From: a virus
DNA length: 24,723 bases
Direction: 5' to 3' (one strand)
Virus record (IMG/VR): IMGVR_UViG_3300008339_000451
Span: 1-24,723 of that record
The notes beneath the pieces are model-generated. The model worked only from the letters and a program-made list of their open reading frames with translations. It was not told where the DNA came from and did no database searches. Each line of letters opens with the position of its first letter. Position 1 is the stretch's first letter. Shown here one piece after another: positions 8,137-16,794 of the stretch. The position numbers were made by a program, and so were the translations under genes.

Positions 8137-8188
8137 ATAATAAAAATAATTTATATAAAAAAATAGTGAATACTTTCATACATAAAAT

Positions 8189-8215
8189 AAAAAAAGGGAC
8201 CTTTTCAGATCCCTT
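8189..8215 (-). terminator. Rho-independent terminator after sheath genes
   Basis: On the minus strand AAGGGATC pairs with GGTCCCTT (8 bp with one G-T pair) around a TGAAAA loop, followed by a T-run. It lies 23 nt past the stop of the distal sheath gene. The other strand also has a broken T-run, so some bidirectional use is possible. Confidence 0.88.
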
Positions 8216-8237
8216 TTCTTTATAAAACTTTTATTTA

Positions 8238-10877
8238 TTAAAAGTCTTCAAAATTAGCACCAGTAGGAAGAACTTGGAAAGTTAAGTCAATGAATTCGAG
8301 AGCTGGAGTAGGCTTGATTTGAATCTTACCAGTTAAGGTATTTCTATCACTATCTACAGAAGCATTATTAAAATCGTCAACTACTACTCTGAATCCTGCA
8401 AGACCTCTTTGGTTTTGAATTTGTAATAACAAAGGTTCAACTTTAGCTAAGAACTGGTCACGTACAGTCTGATCGTTAGGTTCGAATAACAAGGTCTGAG
8501 AAGCTGCAGCAATCAATCTGCGAACTTGCAACAAGAGTCTTCTTACGTTAATTCTATCAAGAGCAGATTGCTTAACCTGAAGAGTTTTTTGACCTTGAAT
8601 TGTAACACCTTCTTGAATTGTTGTGTTTATAGGGTTGATATTTACATCATAAAGATTATCTCTATCATCTCTAGTTAATTTAACATCAGCTTTCACACAA
8701 TCAACTTTACCTCTTGTTAAACCAGCAGGTGCAAACCATGGATAAGCAATGTTATCAGTTAATGCTATGCTTTTAACAACTTGAGATGTTGGAGAAGTAA
8801 ATACAAATTGTTGATATGTAGCGTCGAAAATTTGAATCCAAGGCCAGTATGTTGCTGCATAATTTGAATCTAATCCTACTCCTTGTAAATCGGTTGCTAT
8901 TGCAGCACTATCTTGAGAACCATCAGATGCATAACGAGGAGCATCTATAATATAAACTGCATCAGCTCTATTTTCAACCATTGTCAATGAATGTTCTACT
9001 GATTTATAATGATCAAACCAATTTAAATCAGGAGTGGCAAATAAATTAACATCTACTGTTTCAGGGATTGCCATTAAATCTACAGCATCTTTGAATGCTT
9101 GAACGTTGTCTAAATCATTAGCGTCATCAGTAAATGTAACTGTTCTAAATTGATTCCATCCGTCGAAACCACCAGCCGGAGCTACAGTGAATTTAGCCTG
9201 AGATTTTGTATAATCTGAAATAGAGCCTTTTGTACCAGTTACAAACAAATCTGTTGTTGCACCACTTTCCATGTGGAAGCCTTTTATTGTTGTAACACCA
9301 GTTGTGATAGCACCTTGATACTTAAATAAATCTGCTTCTATTGATTTTATTGAAGCCTTTTGACCTACTAAATTAGCAGTAAACAAAGTATAAGCTAATT
9401 CAGAAATTCCTAAATATGTTTTAGAAACAGTATCAGTAGCAGCATATGATGTTTTGTATAATAATTGAGTAGAAGTTAAACCTGAATCTGCGAATGTTCT
9501 CAAATTGTAACCTTTAAAACCTGCCGGAACTGTGTTTCTTGGGAAATTATCAGCCAAAGTCACAGTTACGAATTGGGAAACTCTTGGATATGTTTCATCT
9601 GTTGTACCTATTGCTTTACCTATGAAATTCGGCTGAGTGTCATCCATTGTAAGACCCCTATATAATTCCAATCTTCCATTAGTTAAAGTATTAGCATCTG
9701 TATCCTCGAATTTACGAATAACAACATCAAATACTTTATTTGTGTTGTCTATATTAGCTATAGAAATTTTTATTTCTCTAGATGAGGCATCTCCATCAGA
9801 AACTGTTTCAAAATAAAACATATCTCTTACTGATGAACCTATAACTTTTGAAACAATCATCGGTGTTGTAGAATTCTTATATGAATCTGCAAAATTTGTA
9901 AAATTAACCGTATTGGAATACGATAAACCTTCAAGTAGATTTAAAGTTCCTGCCGAAAATGCTTGTCTTATAAAATGAGGTGTCACAACATCAACAAATA
10001 AACCATAATCGCCTGCTACATTTTTTGGATTAGTACCTAAAGAATTTACTATATAACTTTTTTGTGTTTCATCTAAAGAAACATTAAGAGTTGAATTAGT
10101 TAAAGCAGTCAATGGTGTATTAGATCCACCGGATAAACTAAATACACCTAGAGGAGATCCTAAACCAGACACAGTCAAATCTGTTTCTGCCGAATAATAT
10201 GGAGTACCATTTCCATCTTTTTTACTTCTAATAACACATAAAGTTGCTCCAGAATAGTCATTCGATATACTTACGTTACTGTTCAATGAGAAAGTATCTG
10301 GAATTATCAAATCAGTCCCATTACCACCAGTAGATATAATACCAAGCGAAGATGCTACAACATTGAATGCTGCAGAATAAACAGCTGTTGTTACAGAACC
10401 ACTGAAGTGAATATTTACAGTGTTACCACCAGCGGTATTACCAGAAATATCACCACTAACACCACCAATATAATCCTCTAATGTATTAATTGTAAAGTTT
10501 ATAACTGATGTGGTATTTGCATTAAAAGTTATTCCAGATCTAGATGTTGTACCAGAATATAAAGCTCCAGTAGGTGCAGAGATGATCCATGCAGGAGAAT
10601 TTGTGAAACCAACTTTTCCTAACACTCTTGTCATCGTCAACTCAGACGATTGATTCAAAAATGCATTTGCCACGTAAGGCAAAGGATAATCTGGATTGGT
10701 ACCACCAAATCTGAACAAGAAATTCTCTTGTGATGGAACTTTTACTGGTTCAAATGCGGGACCTTTTAAGGTTAATCCCACCATTCCCAATCTAGTTATA
10801 CCTATTCTTGAAGCGAAGAACGTGAAATCTTGCTCTCTTGTATATACTCCCGGTGAAACGAATACTGTTTGTGCCAT
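8238..10877 (-). CDS. Tail sheath protein (T4 gp18-like), distal paralogue
   Basis: This 879-residue protein is a contractile-tail sheath subunit that wraps the tube and drives contraction. The start MAQTVFVSPGVYTREQDFTF is the typical sheath N-terminal arm. The C-terminal region (INVRRLLLQVRRLIAAASQT, FEPNDQTVRDQFLAKVEP, LEFIDLTFQV) is the conserved core that builds the helical lattice. It is longer than T4 gp18 (659) and than its upstream paralogue (786). Most of the difference is an extra Gly/Ser/Thr/Asn-rich stretch at about residues 105-215, probably a surface domain facing outward. It follows its paralogue by 53 nt with no terminator between them, so the two are probably on one transcript. 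ATG context is AAATAA, no Shine-Dalgarno. Confidence 0.95.
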   Translation of the reverse strand: MAQTVFVSPGVYTREQDFTFFASRIGITRLGMVGLTLKGPAFEPVKVPSQENFLFRFGGTNPDYPLPYVANAFLNQSSELTMTRVLGKVGFTNSPAWIISAPTGALYSGTTSRSGITFNANTTSVINFTINTLEDYIGGVSGDISGNTAGGNTVNIHFSGSVTTAVYSAAFNVVASSLGIISTGGNGTDLIIPDTFSLNSNVSISNDYSGATLCVIRSKKDGNGTPYYSAETDLTVSGLGSPLGVFSLSGGSNTPLTALTNSTLNVSLDETQKSYIVNSLGTNPKNVAGDYGLFVDVVTPHFIRQAFSAGTLNLLEGLSYSNTVNFTNFADSYKNSTTPMIVSKVIGSSVRDMFYFETVSDGDASSREIKISIANIDNTNKVFDVVIRKFEDTDANTLTNGRLELYRGLTMDDTQPNFIGKAIGTTDETYPRVSQFVTVTLADNFPRNTVPAGFKGYNLRTFADSGLTSTQLLYKTSYAATDTVSKTYLGISELAYTLFTANLVGQKASIKSIEADLFKYQGAITTGVTTIKGFHMESGATTDLFVTGTKGSISDYTKSQAKFTVAPAGGFDGWNQFRTVTFTDDANDLDNVQAFKDAVDLMAIPETVDVNLFATPDLNWFDHYKSVEHSLTMVENRADAVYIIDAPRYASDGSQDSAAIATDLQGVGLDSNYAATYWPWIQIFDATYQQFVFTSPTSQVVKSIALTDNIAYPWFAPAGLTRGKVDCVKADVKLTRDDRDNLYDVNINPINTTIQEGVTIQGQKTLQVKQSALDRINVRRLLLQVRRLIAAASQTLLFEPNDQTVRDQFLAKVEPLLLQIQNQRGLAGFRVVVDDFNNASVDSDRNTLTGKIQIKPTPALEFIDLTFQVLPTGANFEDF

Positions 10878-10930
10878 TTATTTTTATATTTTTATATTTT
10901 ATGTTATTATTTTTTATTTTTTTGATTTTT

Positions 10931-13291
10931 TTAGAAATCTTCAAAATTTGCTCCAGTAGGAAGAACTTGGAATGTAAGATCTATAAATTCAAGAGCCGGT
11001 GTAGGTTTAATTGCTATTTTACCAGTTAAAGTATTTCTATCAGAATCTTCAGTAGCTGTATTAAAATCATCTACTGTAACTTTATATGCGAATATACCTC
11101 TCTGATTTTGTATTTGTAACAATATAGGCTCAACTTTTGCTAAGAATTGGTCACGCACTGTTTGATCGTTTGGTTCGAATAACAATGTCTGTGAAGCAGC
11201 TGCAACTAATCTTCTAACTTGTAACAACAATCTTCTAACATTTATTCTATCCAAAGCAGATTGTTCAATTTGCATAGTTTTCTGACCTTGAATTGTTACA
11301 CCTTGTTGAGCAACTGTATTAATCGGATTAATATTTGCATCATACAAAGTATCACGATCATCTCTAGAGAGATTTATGTCAGCTCTAACACAAGTCACTT
11401 GACCTCTATTTAGACCTGCTGGTGCGTACCAAGAATATGCAATATTATCAGTTAAAGCTATATTTTTTACAACTTCTGAAGTTGGAGAAATATAAATGAA
11501 TTTATTACTTGTTGGGTCTTCAATTTGAATCCAAGGCCAATATGTAGCTGCATAACTAGAATCAATACCAGATTCTTCTACAGCAGCAGCAGCTTGTGAA
11601 GCGGTTGCTTTTGCAGAATCAGTAGACAATCTTGGACTTTCTATTACATATATAGAGTCTGCTCTATCTTCAACCATAGTCAAGCAATAATTAACAGCAT
11701 TCAAATTATCTGAATAATTTACATCTGGAGCAGCAAATACATTTATATCCACAGACTCAGGTGGTGCCATTAAATCAACACAAAGTTTAAATGCGTCTAA
11801 ATTGTCTTCATCAGCAACATCATTAGTGAAGGTTGGAATTGTATAAGGTTGCCATCCATCAAATCCACCAAAAGGAGCTACTGTGAATTTTCTTTCTGGT
11901 TTTTCATAATCAGTCAAACTTGTTTCAATACCAGTATAGAAAGTAGATGTTGGAGCTGTGCTTTCCATATGAAAACCTTTAACAGTAGCTACATCTGTTG
12001 AATCAGAACCTTGGAATTTAAAAATATCTTTTTCTAAAGTTTGTATTGCATTTTTTACACCTACAACAACAGATGTTAAACCAGTATATGCTAATTCAGA
12101 ACAACCTAAATATGTTTTAGAAACAGTATCTGAAGAAAGGTAACTTGTTTTATAAAGAATTTGAGGAACATTAGCAGTTGTGCCAGTTCTTAATGTATAA
12201 CCTCTGAAACCAGCAGGAACTTGATCTTGTGGGAAATTATCTGCTAAAGTTATTGTTATGTAATTTGATTGTCTTGGATATATTTCATCCGTTGTACCTA
12301 TCATTTTACCAACAAAGTTTGGCTTAGTTCTATCCATTGTACATTGACGGAACAATTCTAATCTACCACTAGTCAAAGTACTTGCATCAGTGTCGAAAAA
12401 TCTTCTTACAACTAAATCAAATGTATTATTGGCAGGATCTAAGTTTACAAAAGAAACTTTTATTTCTGCAGCAGAAGCATCACCATCAGATATAGTTTCA
12501 ACTTTAAACAAATCCCTAACCGTACTTCCTACAACCTGACCAACAATCATTGGAGTTATAGAATTCCTGAATTGTTCTGTATAATCCTTATATGCATCAT
12601 TTGACTTAAATTCAAATGAAGTTGTCAATGCTGTTCCTATGTTACCAGCAATTGTTGATGCTGTATATGTAGCACATTGACCAATTAAGTGTGGGAAAAT
12701 TGAATCTACATAAAAACCAGTATCACCATCAAAACTTTTAGGGGTTTGACCCACTAATTTCAAAATATAAGTATCATCAGCTTCATTAAGTGATACAGTT
12801 ATAGCTGAACTAGAAAATCCAGTGATAGGTCCTGTTGTTCCAGAAATTCCAAATGAATTTAATAAAGTACTTGTTCCAAATAATGTTAAATCTGTAGAAC
12901 CAGTATAATAAAAATTTCCAGTATTCGGATCTTTTTTACTTTTGATAACAGATAGCGTAGTACCACTCCACTCATATGCAGAAGCCTCCGAAGTTATCAA
13001 CCATGCATTTGAACCTGAATAACCAACCTTACCAAGTACTCTTGTAAGAGTCAATTCAGATGATTGTGATAAAAATCTGTATGCAACATATGTTAAAGGA
13101 TAATCAGAGTTTGGATTACCAAATCTATTAGAAAACCCTTCTGATGAAGCAATTTTTATTGGTTCAAAAGCAGGACCTTTGGGCGTTAAACCGACCAATC
13201 CAAGTCTGGTTAAACCTATTCTTGAAGCGAAGAATGTGAAATCTTGCTCTCTTGTGTATACTCCCGGTGAAACGAATACTGTTTGTGCCAT
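10931..13291 (-). CDS. Tail sheath protein (T4 gp18-like), proximal paralogue
   Basis: This 786-residue sheath protein is a paralogue of the next gene downstream. The first 26 residues are identical, and the last roughly 130 differ at only a few places (both end TFQVLPTGANFEDF). The middle has diverged and lacks the roughly 90-residue insertion near residue 105. Core motifs include SSELTLTRVLGKVG, DRINVRRLLLQVRRL and VRDQFLAKVEP. The virion may mix both subunits or use one at a particular position such as the tail end; the sequence alone cannot decide. It lies 25 nt after a small gene that carries the promoter box for this unit. Confidence 0.95.
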   Translation of the reverse strand: MAQTVFVSPGVYTREQDFTFFASRIGLTRLGLVGLTPKGPAFEPIKIASSEGFSNRFGNPNSDYPLTYVAYRFLSQSSELTLTRVLGKVGYSGSNAWLITSEASAYEWSGTTLSVIKSKKDPNTGNFYYTGSTDLTLFGTSTLLNSFGISGTTGPITGFSSSAITVSLNEADDTYILKLVGQTPKSFDGDTGFYVDSIFPHLIGQCATYTASTIAGNIGTALTTSFEFKSNDAYKDYTEQFRNSITPMIVGQVVGSTVRDLFKVETISDGDASAAEIKVSFVNLDPANNTFDLVVRRFFDTDASTLTSGRLELFRQCTMDRTKPNFVGKMIGTTDEIYPRQSNYITITLADNFPQDQVPAGFRGYTLRTGTTANVPQILYKTSYLSSDTVSKTYLGCSELAYTGLTSVVVGVKNAIQTLEKDIFKFQGSDSTDVATVKGFHMESTAPTSTFYTGIETSLTDYEKPERKFTVAPFGGFDGWQPYTIPTFTNDVADEDNLDAFKLCVDLMAPPESVDINVFAAPDVNYSDNLNAVNYCLTMVEDRADSIYVIESPRLSTDSAKATASQAAAAVEESGIDSSYAATYWPWIQIEDPTSNKFIYISPTSEVVKNIALTDNIAYSWYAPAGLNRGQVTCVRADINLSRDDRDTLYDANINPINTVAQQGVTIQGQKTMQIEQSALDRINVRRLLLQVRRLVAAASQTLLFEPNDQTVRDQFLAKVEPILLQIQNQRGIFAYKVTVDDFNTATEDSDRNTLTGKIAIKPTPALEFIDLTFQVLPTGANFEDF

Positions 13292-13316
13292 TTATTTTTA
13301 TATTTAATTTTTTTGT

Positions 13317-13556
13317 TTATTTATTTTGGTTTATATATTGTTCAGCATCTTTTTTTGCTTGAGCCATTTTATCGATTGGTTCCTCATTAATTATTATCAT
13401 TTCTCCCATCCTAAAAACACCCAATTTATTCAGATAATCTTGATCAAATTCATCGATTTCGATGATTTGTCCGGGCTCCAAAAGTTCTCTTTTTCTGATA
13501 TTTCTGAACCCATACTCAACTTTGATCCTTCTTCCTGATATATTTTGAGCTTTCAA
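13317..13556 (-). CDS. Small hypothetical protein preceding sheath genes
   Basis: This is a 79-residue protein, basic at the start (SGRRIKVEYGFRNIRKREL), with a short beta-like centre (LEPGQIIEIDEF, LGVFRMGEMIIIN) and a Lys/Gln-rich helical end. I do not recognise a family. No ATG is available before residue 50; an in-frame TGA lies just upstream, so the start is most likely TTG at 13556. It is first in the sheath unit, 27 nt behind a CTATTTAT box and 25 nt ahead of the proximal sheath gene, which suggests a minor tail role. Confidence 0.6.
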   Translation of the reverse strand: MKAQNISGRRIKVEYGFRNIRKRELLEPGQIIEIDEFDQDYLNKLGVFRMGEMIIINEEPIDKMAQAKKDAEQYINQNK

Positions 13557-13698
13557 TTTTCCTATTCAATTTAAAATAAATAGTAAATAAATTTTGAAAG
13601 TCGCAGGAAAAAAAATTAAAATTGTTTAAAAATTGATATTTTCAATTATTCAATAATGATATTAAACTTTTTTGATTAAATACACTTTCAAAAATTAA
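13557..13698. other. Intergenic, 142 nt, promoter region of sheath unit
   Basis: This AT-rich gap holds the CTATTTAT box at 13576-13583. It also holds a 10-bp inverted repeat TTTTGAAAGT (13592-13601) / ACTTTCAAAA (13684-13693) separated by 82 nt. No short gene or terminator hairpin is evident. The inverted repeat could be chance in such AT-rich DNA. Confidence 0.5.
13576..13583 (-). promoter_or_regulatory. Candidate late-promoter box CTATTTAT (sheath unit)
   Basis: The minus strand reads CTATTTAT 27 nt before the TTG start at 13556 and heads the small gene plus two sheath genes. The next terminator downstream follows the last sheath gene. Confidence 0.5.
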
Positions 13699-15543
13699 TC
13701 AAGCATTTACATCAAATACTACAAAATTATTCGAAGTGTCATAAAAGCCTAACTTCGATACACCACCCTCTCTAGTAAATATTTTTTTAGTTTGAGAATC
13801 ATATATGTATGTAGAACTTGTAAAATCTCCAACCACAGTAGCATTTTCACAATAATTATTTTGAATTATTTTACCTGTTAATATACCAGAAGAGTTTGTA
13901 TTAAGATCAGAATTTTCTAAATAATTTCTAACAATATCACTTGTATCCAAAAGACATTGATCAATACTGGATTCAGGCATTATTTTATTATACAATATTT
14001 CAGAATCTAATAACTGATTATAACTAATAGATGAAGCAGCTAAAATATTTGATGCTATAAGAGAATATGTCCTATTATAATTAAATGAAATGACACTGTC
14101 ATTTAATTCGTTTCTATAAATATGTGATGTAGTAATACCTGTGTTGTAATTAATATTGCAACTATTTTTCAAAGTATTTTCAGAAATATTTGACCCATCA
14201 AATATGTTATAATTTATTAAAGAAGCATTTTGACAATGATTAAAATTACAAAAAACACTACTAAATTGATTATAGGTTATTTCTGAAAAACTTTTTAAAT
14301 AATTTTGATTTATTTGACTTGAGGTTAAATTATTCTCAGCAATTTTGCTGTGATTATCAATAAAATTTTCAACTATATTGCTAGAATTTTGTAAAATATT
14401 ATTATATATCTGCGAACTATTATTAATATTATTATAACTTATGTTTGAATTACTAGCATTGTTACTATATATTGATGATTCGAAGTTTAAAATATTATTA
14501 TACAAATTATTATTTAGAAATATATTTTGATTTATATTGCAGCTTTCATTCATAAATAAGCGGTTCATAGTACTAGCAGTCAAAAAATTACCATATATAT
14601 CACATGATGAATATAATTTACAAGACTCAATAGTACTGCCACTATTAAGGCTATTATTTTGAAAATAACAAAAACTATCCAATTCAATTGCATTTAATCT
14701 AGTTTGTAAACCAAAATAGTTATCATATAAATATGAATGATCTAAACTTATATTAATTGCTAAATCTCCTTTAAAATTAATTAATTCGCAACGTGAGTTT
14801 ACTATTTTCAAATTTGATATTCCTAAAAAATAATTATTAGTTTCAGCAAATAAAACATCAGAATATAGACCAAATGGAATGCCAACAATTGGATTATATT
14901 TTAAATATAACTGTGTTTCGTTTATCCACCATGAATATTGTGATGGATCATATTTAGCTAAAATTTGATTATCAGCATTATATCTCTCTATTAAAATTCC
15001 GTTAGTCCAATCTACTTTTATTTCATCAATAATTTTGTTGTAATGTGTTACATTTGAATAAGGCAATTTTAACCAATCTGTACCATCCAATTCAAAAGCA
15101 TCAACTGAACTACCCGTATTACCGCTTATGTTTTCCCAAGCATATCCACCCCAGTAAACAACTTGACCAATAGTGTAAATAGGAATTGCTGATAAATCTG
15201 GATTATCACCGTCCCATATTCCCATTAAACCAGAACCATCATTGTTTAAGTAACTATTTGGATCAGTTATGTATTTTGGATTATAAAATTCCCCAAAACC
15301 AGCATCAGATATTTCTGATGTCGAAATAGCTTGCATATAGATTGTAATTCCCAAATCATTACCATCATCATATAAAATTTCTGGCAAGTGACCAAATGGG
15401 TTATCCGTGGAACCACTTAATCTATTTTTATTAAATCCTGTTATTTTATATGTTGAACCGGGAGAAAGTGTTGAGCCAGTAATTAAACTCTTTAAATTCT
15501 CGTATGTAGTTTCAATATTTACGTTATATGTAACTGTAGCCAT
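13699..15543 (-). CDS. Asn-rich repeat (beta-solenoid) fibre protein
   Basis: This is a 614-residue protein. Residues 13-37 (TYENLKSLITGSTLSPGSTY, then KITGF) match a domain also present in the fibre gene at 16795-18978. Residues about 60-240 are globular and Trp/Tyr-rich. Residues about 250-570 are built from 10-11-residue units of the form S-x-I-x-x-N-x-[ILF], such as ISYNNINNSSQ and IVENFIDNHSK. This is a stack expected to form a beta-helix with an Asn ladder. The C-terminal 40 residues (TKKIFTREGGVSKLGFYD) probably cap it. It is likely a tail fibre or spike binding the host surface. It lies 12 nt after the oxygenase gene. Confidence 0.75.
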   Translation of the reverse strand: MATVTYNVNIETTYENLKSLITGSTLSPGSTYKITGFNKNRLSGSTDNPFGHLPEILYDDGNDLGITIYMQAISTSEISDAGFGEFYNPKYITDPNSYLNNDGSGLMGIWDGDNPDLSAIPIYTIGQVVYWGGYAWENISGNTGSSVDAFELDGTDWLKLPYSNVTHYNKIIDEIKVDWTNGILIERYNADNQILAKYDPSQYSWWINETQLYLKYNPIVGIPFGLYSDVLFAETNNYFLGISNLKIVNSRCELINFKGDLAINISLDHSYLYDNYFGLQTRLNAIELDSFCYFQNNSLNSGSTIESCKLYSSCDIYGNFLTASTMNRLFMNESCNINQNIFLNNNLYNNILNFESSIYSNNASNSNISYNNINNSSQIYNNILQNSSNIVENFIDNHSKIAENNLTSSQINQNYLKSFSEITYNQFSSVFCNFNHCQNASLINYNIFDGSNISENTLKNSCNINYNTGITTSHIYRNELNDSVISFNYNRTYSLIASNILAASSISYNQLLDSEILYNKIMPESSIDQCLLDTSDIVRNYLENSDLNTNSSGILTGKIIQNNYCENATVVGDFTSSTYIYDSQTKKIFTREGGVSKLGFYDTSNNFVVFDVNA

Positions 15544-15555
15544 AGTTTATTTTTT

Positions 15556-16188
15556 TTATTTATTATTTTGAAAATATTTTTTAATTCTTTTACTTAATCT
15601 AACTCTTGGATCATTTTCATTTCTGTTCATTTTTTCATAAGGAATCATAAAACCAAAACTTAACATTATTCTTTGTGAATTAAATTTTCCAGTTTTATGC
15701 TTGAACAAAGAGGCTTCAAAACAATACAAATCTTTATTTTTTACTAAAAATTTATCTTTCTCAACAAAAAAATCATAGTCTTCTGACAAAACAGATAAAT
15801 TACATTTATAATTTATAAAACCATCTACTGAAGCATCGTAGTGAGGACTAACTTCACCACCTTTATCCATATTTACAACTTGTAAAAAAGTATTGTTCAA
15901 ATCAAAGTTAAAATGATCTGCTATTTTTTTTTGTAAATCGAGTATAAATTCTGGAGGTTTATTATAAAAAATTTCTCCAATTGATTGGTATTCAGTTATA
16001 TAATTAGTCATTTCGTTGTTAGATATATCAAAAATAAATGAATTACCATTTAATGTTTTAGATATTTCATTTAAATGATGATTTGGTTTTTTATAGGAAT
16101 GATTCAAAGATTTTGTCCAAACTATTATTTGTTCAACTTGTGAATCACTGATAAAATTCTCTATTTTTTTATAAGTTTCAGACCCCAT
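15556..16188 (-). CDS. Predicted 2-oxoglutarate/Fe(II)-dependent oxygenase
   Basis: This is a 210-residue protein. The iron-binding triad is visible as H116-x-D118 (SPHYDASVDG) and H164 (LFKHKTGKF). The 2-oxoglutarate-binding arginine is R173 (SQRIMLSFGF), nine residues after the distal histidine, as is usual in this superfamily. It is close in size to phage and prolyl-hydroxylase-like members. Members hydroxylate protein side chains, nucleic acids or small molecules; the substrate here is not evident. It overlaps the previous small gene by 28 nt, with ATG at 16188 in a GATAAATG context. It lies between two Asn-rich fibre genes, which raises the possibility of virion protein modification, an inference only. 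Confidence 0.75.
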   Translation of the reverse strand: MGSETYKKIENFISDSQVEQIIVWTKSLNHSYKKPNHHLNEISKTLNGNSFIFDISNNEMTNYITEYQSIGEIFYNKPPEFILDLQKKIADHFNFDLNNTFLQVVNMDKGGEVSPHYDASVDGFINYKCNLSVLSEDYDFFVEKDKFLVKNKDLYCFEASLFKHKTGKFNSQRIMLSFGFMIPYEKMNRNENDPRVRLSKRIKKYFQNNK

Positions 16189-16412
16189 TTATCTAAGAAT
16201 TCTTTTGGACCAATATTTGCTTCCATTATTGATAAATTTTGTTTTGCTAAAATTTGATTCATTTTTGACTCTTCTCCAGCCATAGTGCAAAACCAATGGG
16301 TTGCCGGATATTCACCAGTTGGAGAAACAGGTATCTTCATAATATCTTTGCTAACCCAAGCTTCTCTAACTTGTTCAACTTTTGAATTTTCAGTTAATAT
16401 ATTTATTCTCAT
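16161..16412 (-). CDS. Small hypothetical protein
   Basis: This is an 83-residue protein of unknown family. Visible features are a beta-like N-terminus, a central EYPATHWFCTMAGEESKM segment with one His and one Cys, and a helical C-terminus (PKEFLDKWGLKLI). There is no membrane segment or signal peptide. It overlaps the oxygenase start by 28 nt, which suggests coupled translation and perhaps a linked function. It starts 6 nt after the upstream small gene. Confidence 0.65.
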   Translation of the reverse strand: MRINILTENSKVEQVREAWVSKDIMKIPVSPTGEYPATHWFCTMAGEESKMNQILAKQNLSIMEANIGPKEFLDKWGLKLIKK

Positions 16413-16418
16413 TTTTAT

Positions 16419-16655
16419 TTATTTAAGTAAATTTTTAATAATCTTTCTTTCTTGTTTTGTAGTGAATTTAGACTTAGTTAAATTTACTATTTCTTTGATT
16501 TGTTCTTCGGAATATGAGTTTAAAAGTATTGATTTAATATTTTCACATTCTAAATAAGTCATTTCGAAACCATCTCTTGAATCATCAACCCAATTATCAT
16601 TATCTATGGATTTTAAAAATTTATTATCCGTAGTCCTTTTTATTAATTTTATCAT
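16419..16655 (-). CDS. Small hypothetical protein
   Basis: This is a 78-residue protein of unknown family. It has a short N-terminal beta-like part with WVDDSRDGFEMT, then a Lys/Glu-rich helical part (YSEEQIKEIVNL, KFTTKQERKIIKNLL). It heads the set of small genes leading into the oxygenase. Overlapping plus-strand frames here are hydrophobic only because the DNA is AT-rich. Confidence 0.6.
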   Translation of the reverse strand: MIKLIKRTTDNKFLKSIDNDNWVDDSRDGFEMTYLECENIKSILLNSYSEEQIKEIVNLTKSKFTTKQERKIIKNLLK

Positions 16656-16794
16656 TTTTATATTTTTTAAAATTTTTTGTTTTAATCTGCATAAACTTCA
16701 AATGACAATATTCCACTCGAACAAAATTGATTTGCTTTATTTGTCGGTATTGTTAATAATAAGCTTATTTATTATATATCTTGTTAACATTATT
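16656..16794. other. Intergenic, 139 nt
   Basis: No gene is seen. The gap contains a 12-bp palindrome AATAAGCTTATT (16758-16769), not followed by a T-run on either strand, so it is not a convincing terminator. No CTATTTAT box is present; the small genes and oxygenase may be read through from the fibre gene upstream. Confidence 0.4.

Noticed and set aside
16758-16769. Palindrome AATAAGCTTATT as a terminator after the 9-residue-repeat fibre
   Set aside because: It is AT-rich with a weak stem and no loop or T-run; not convincing.
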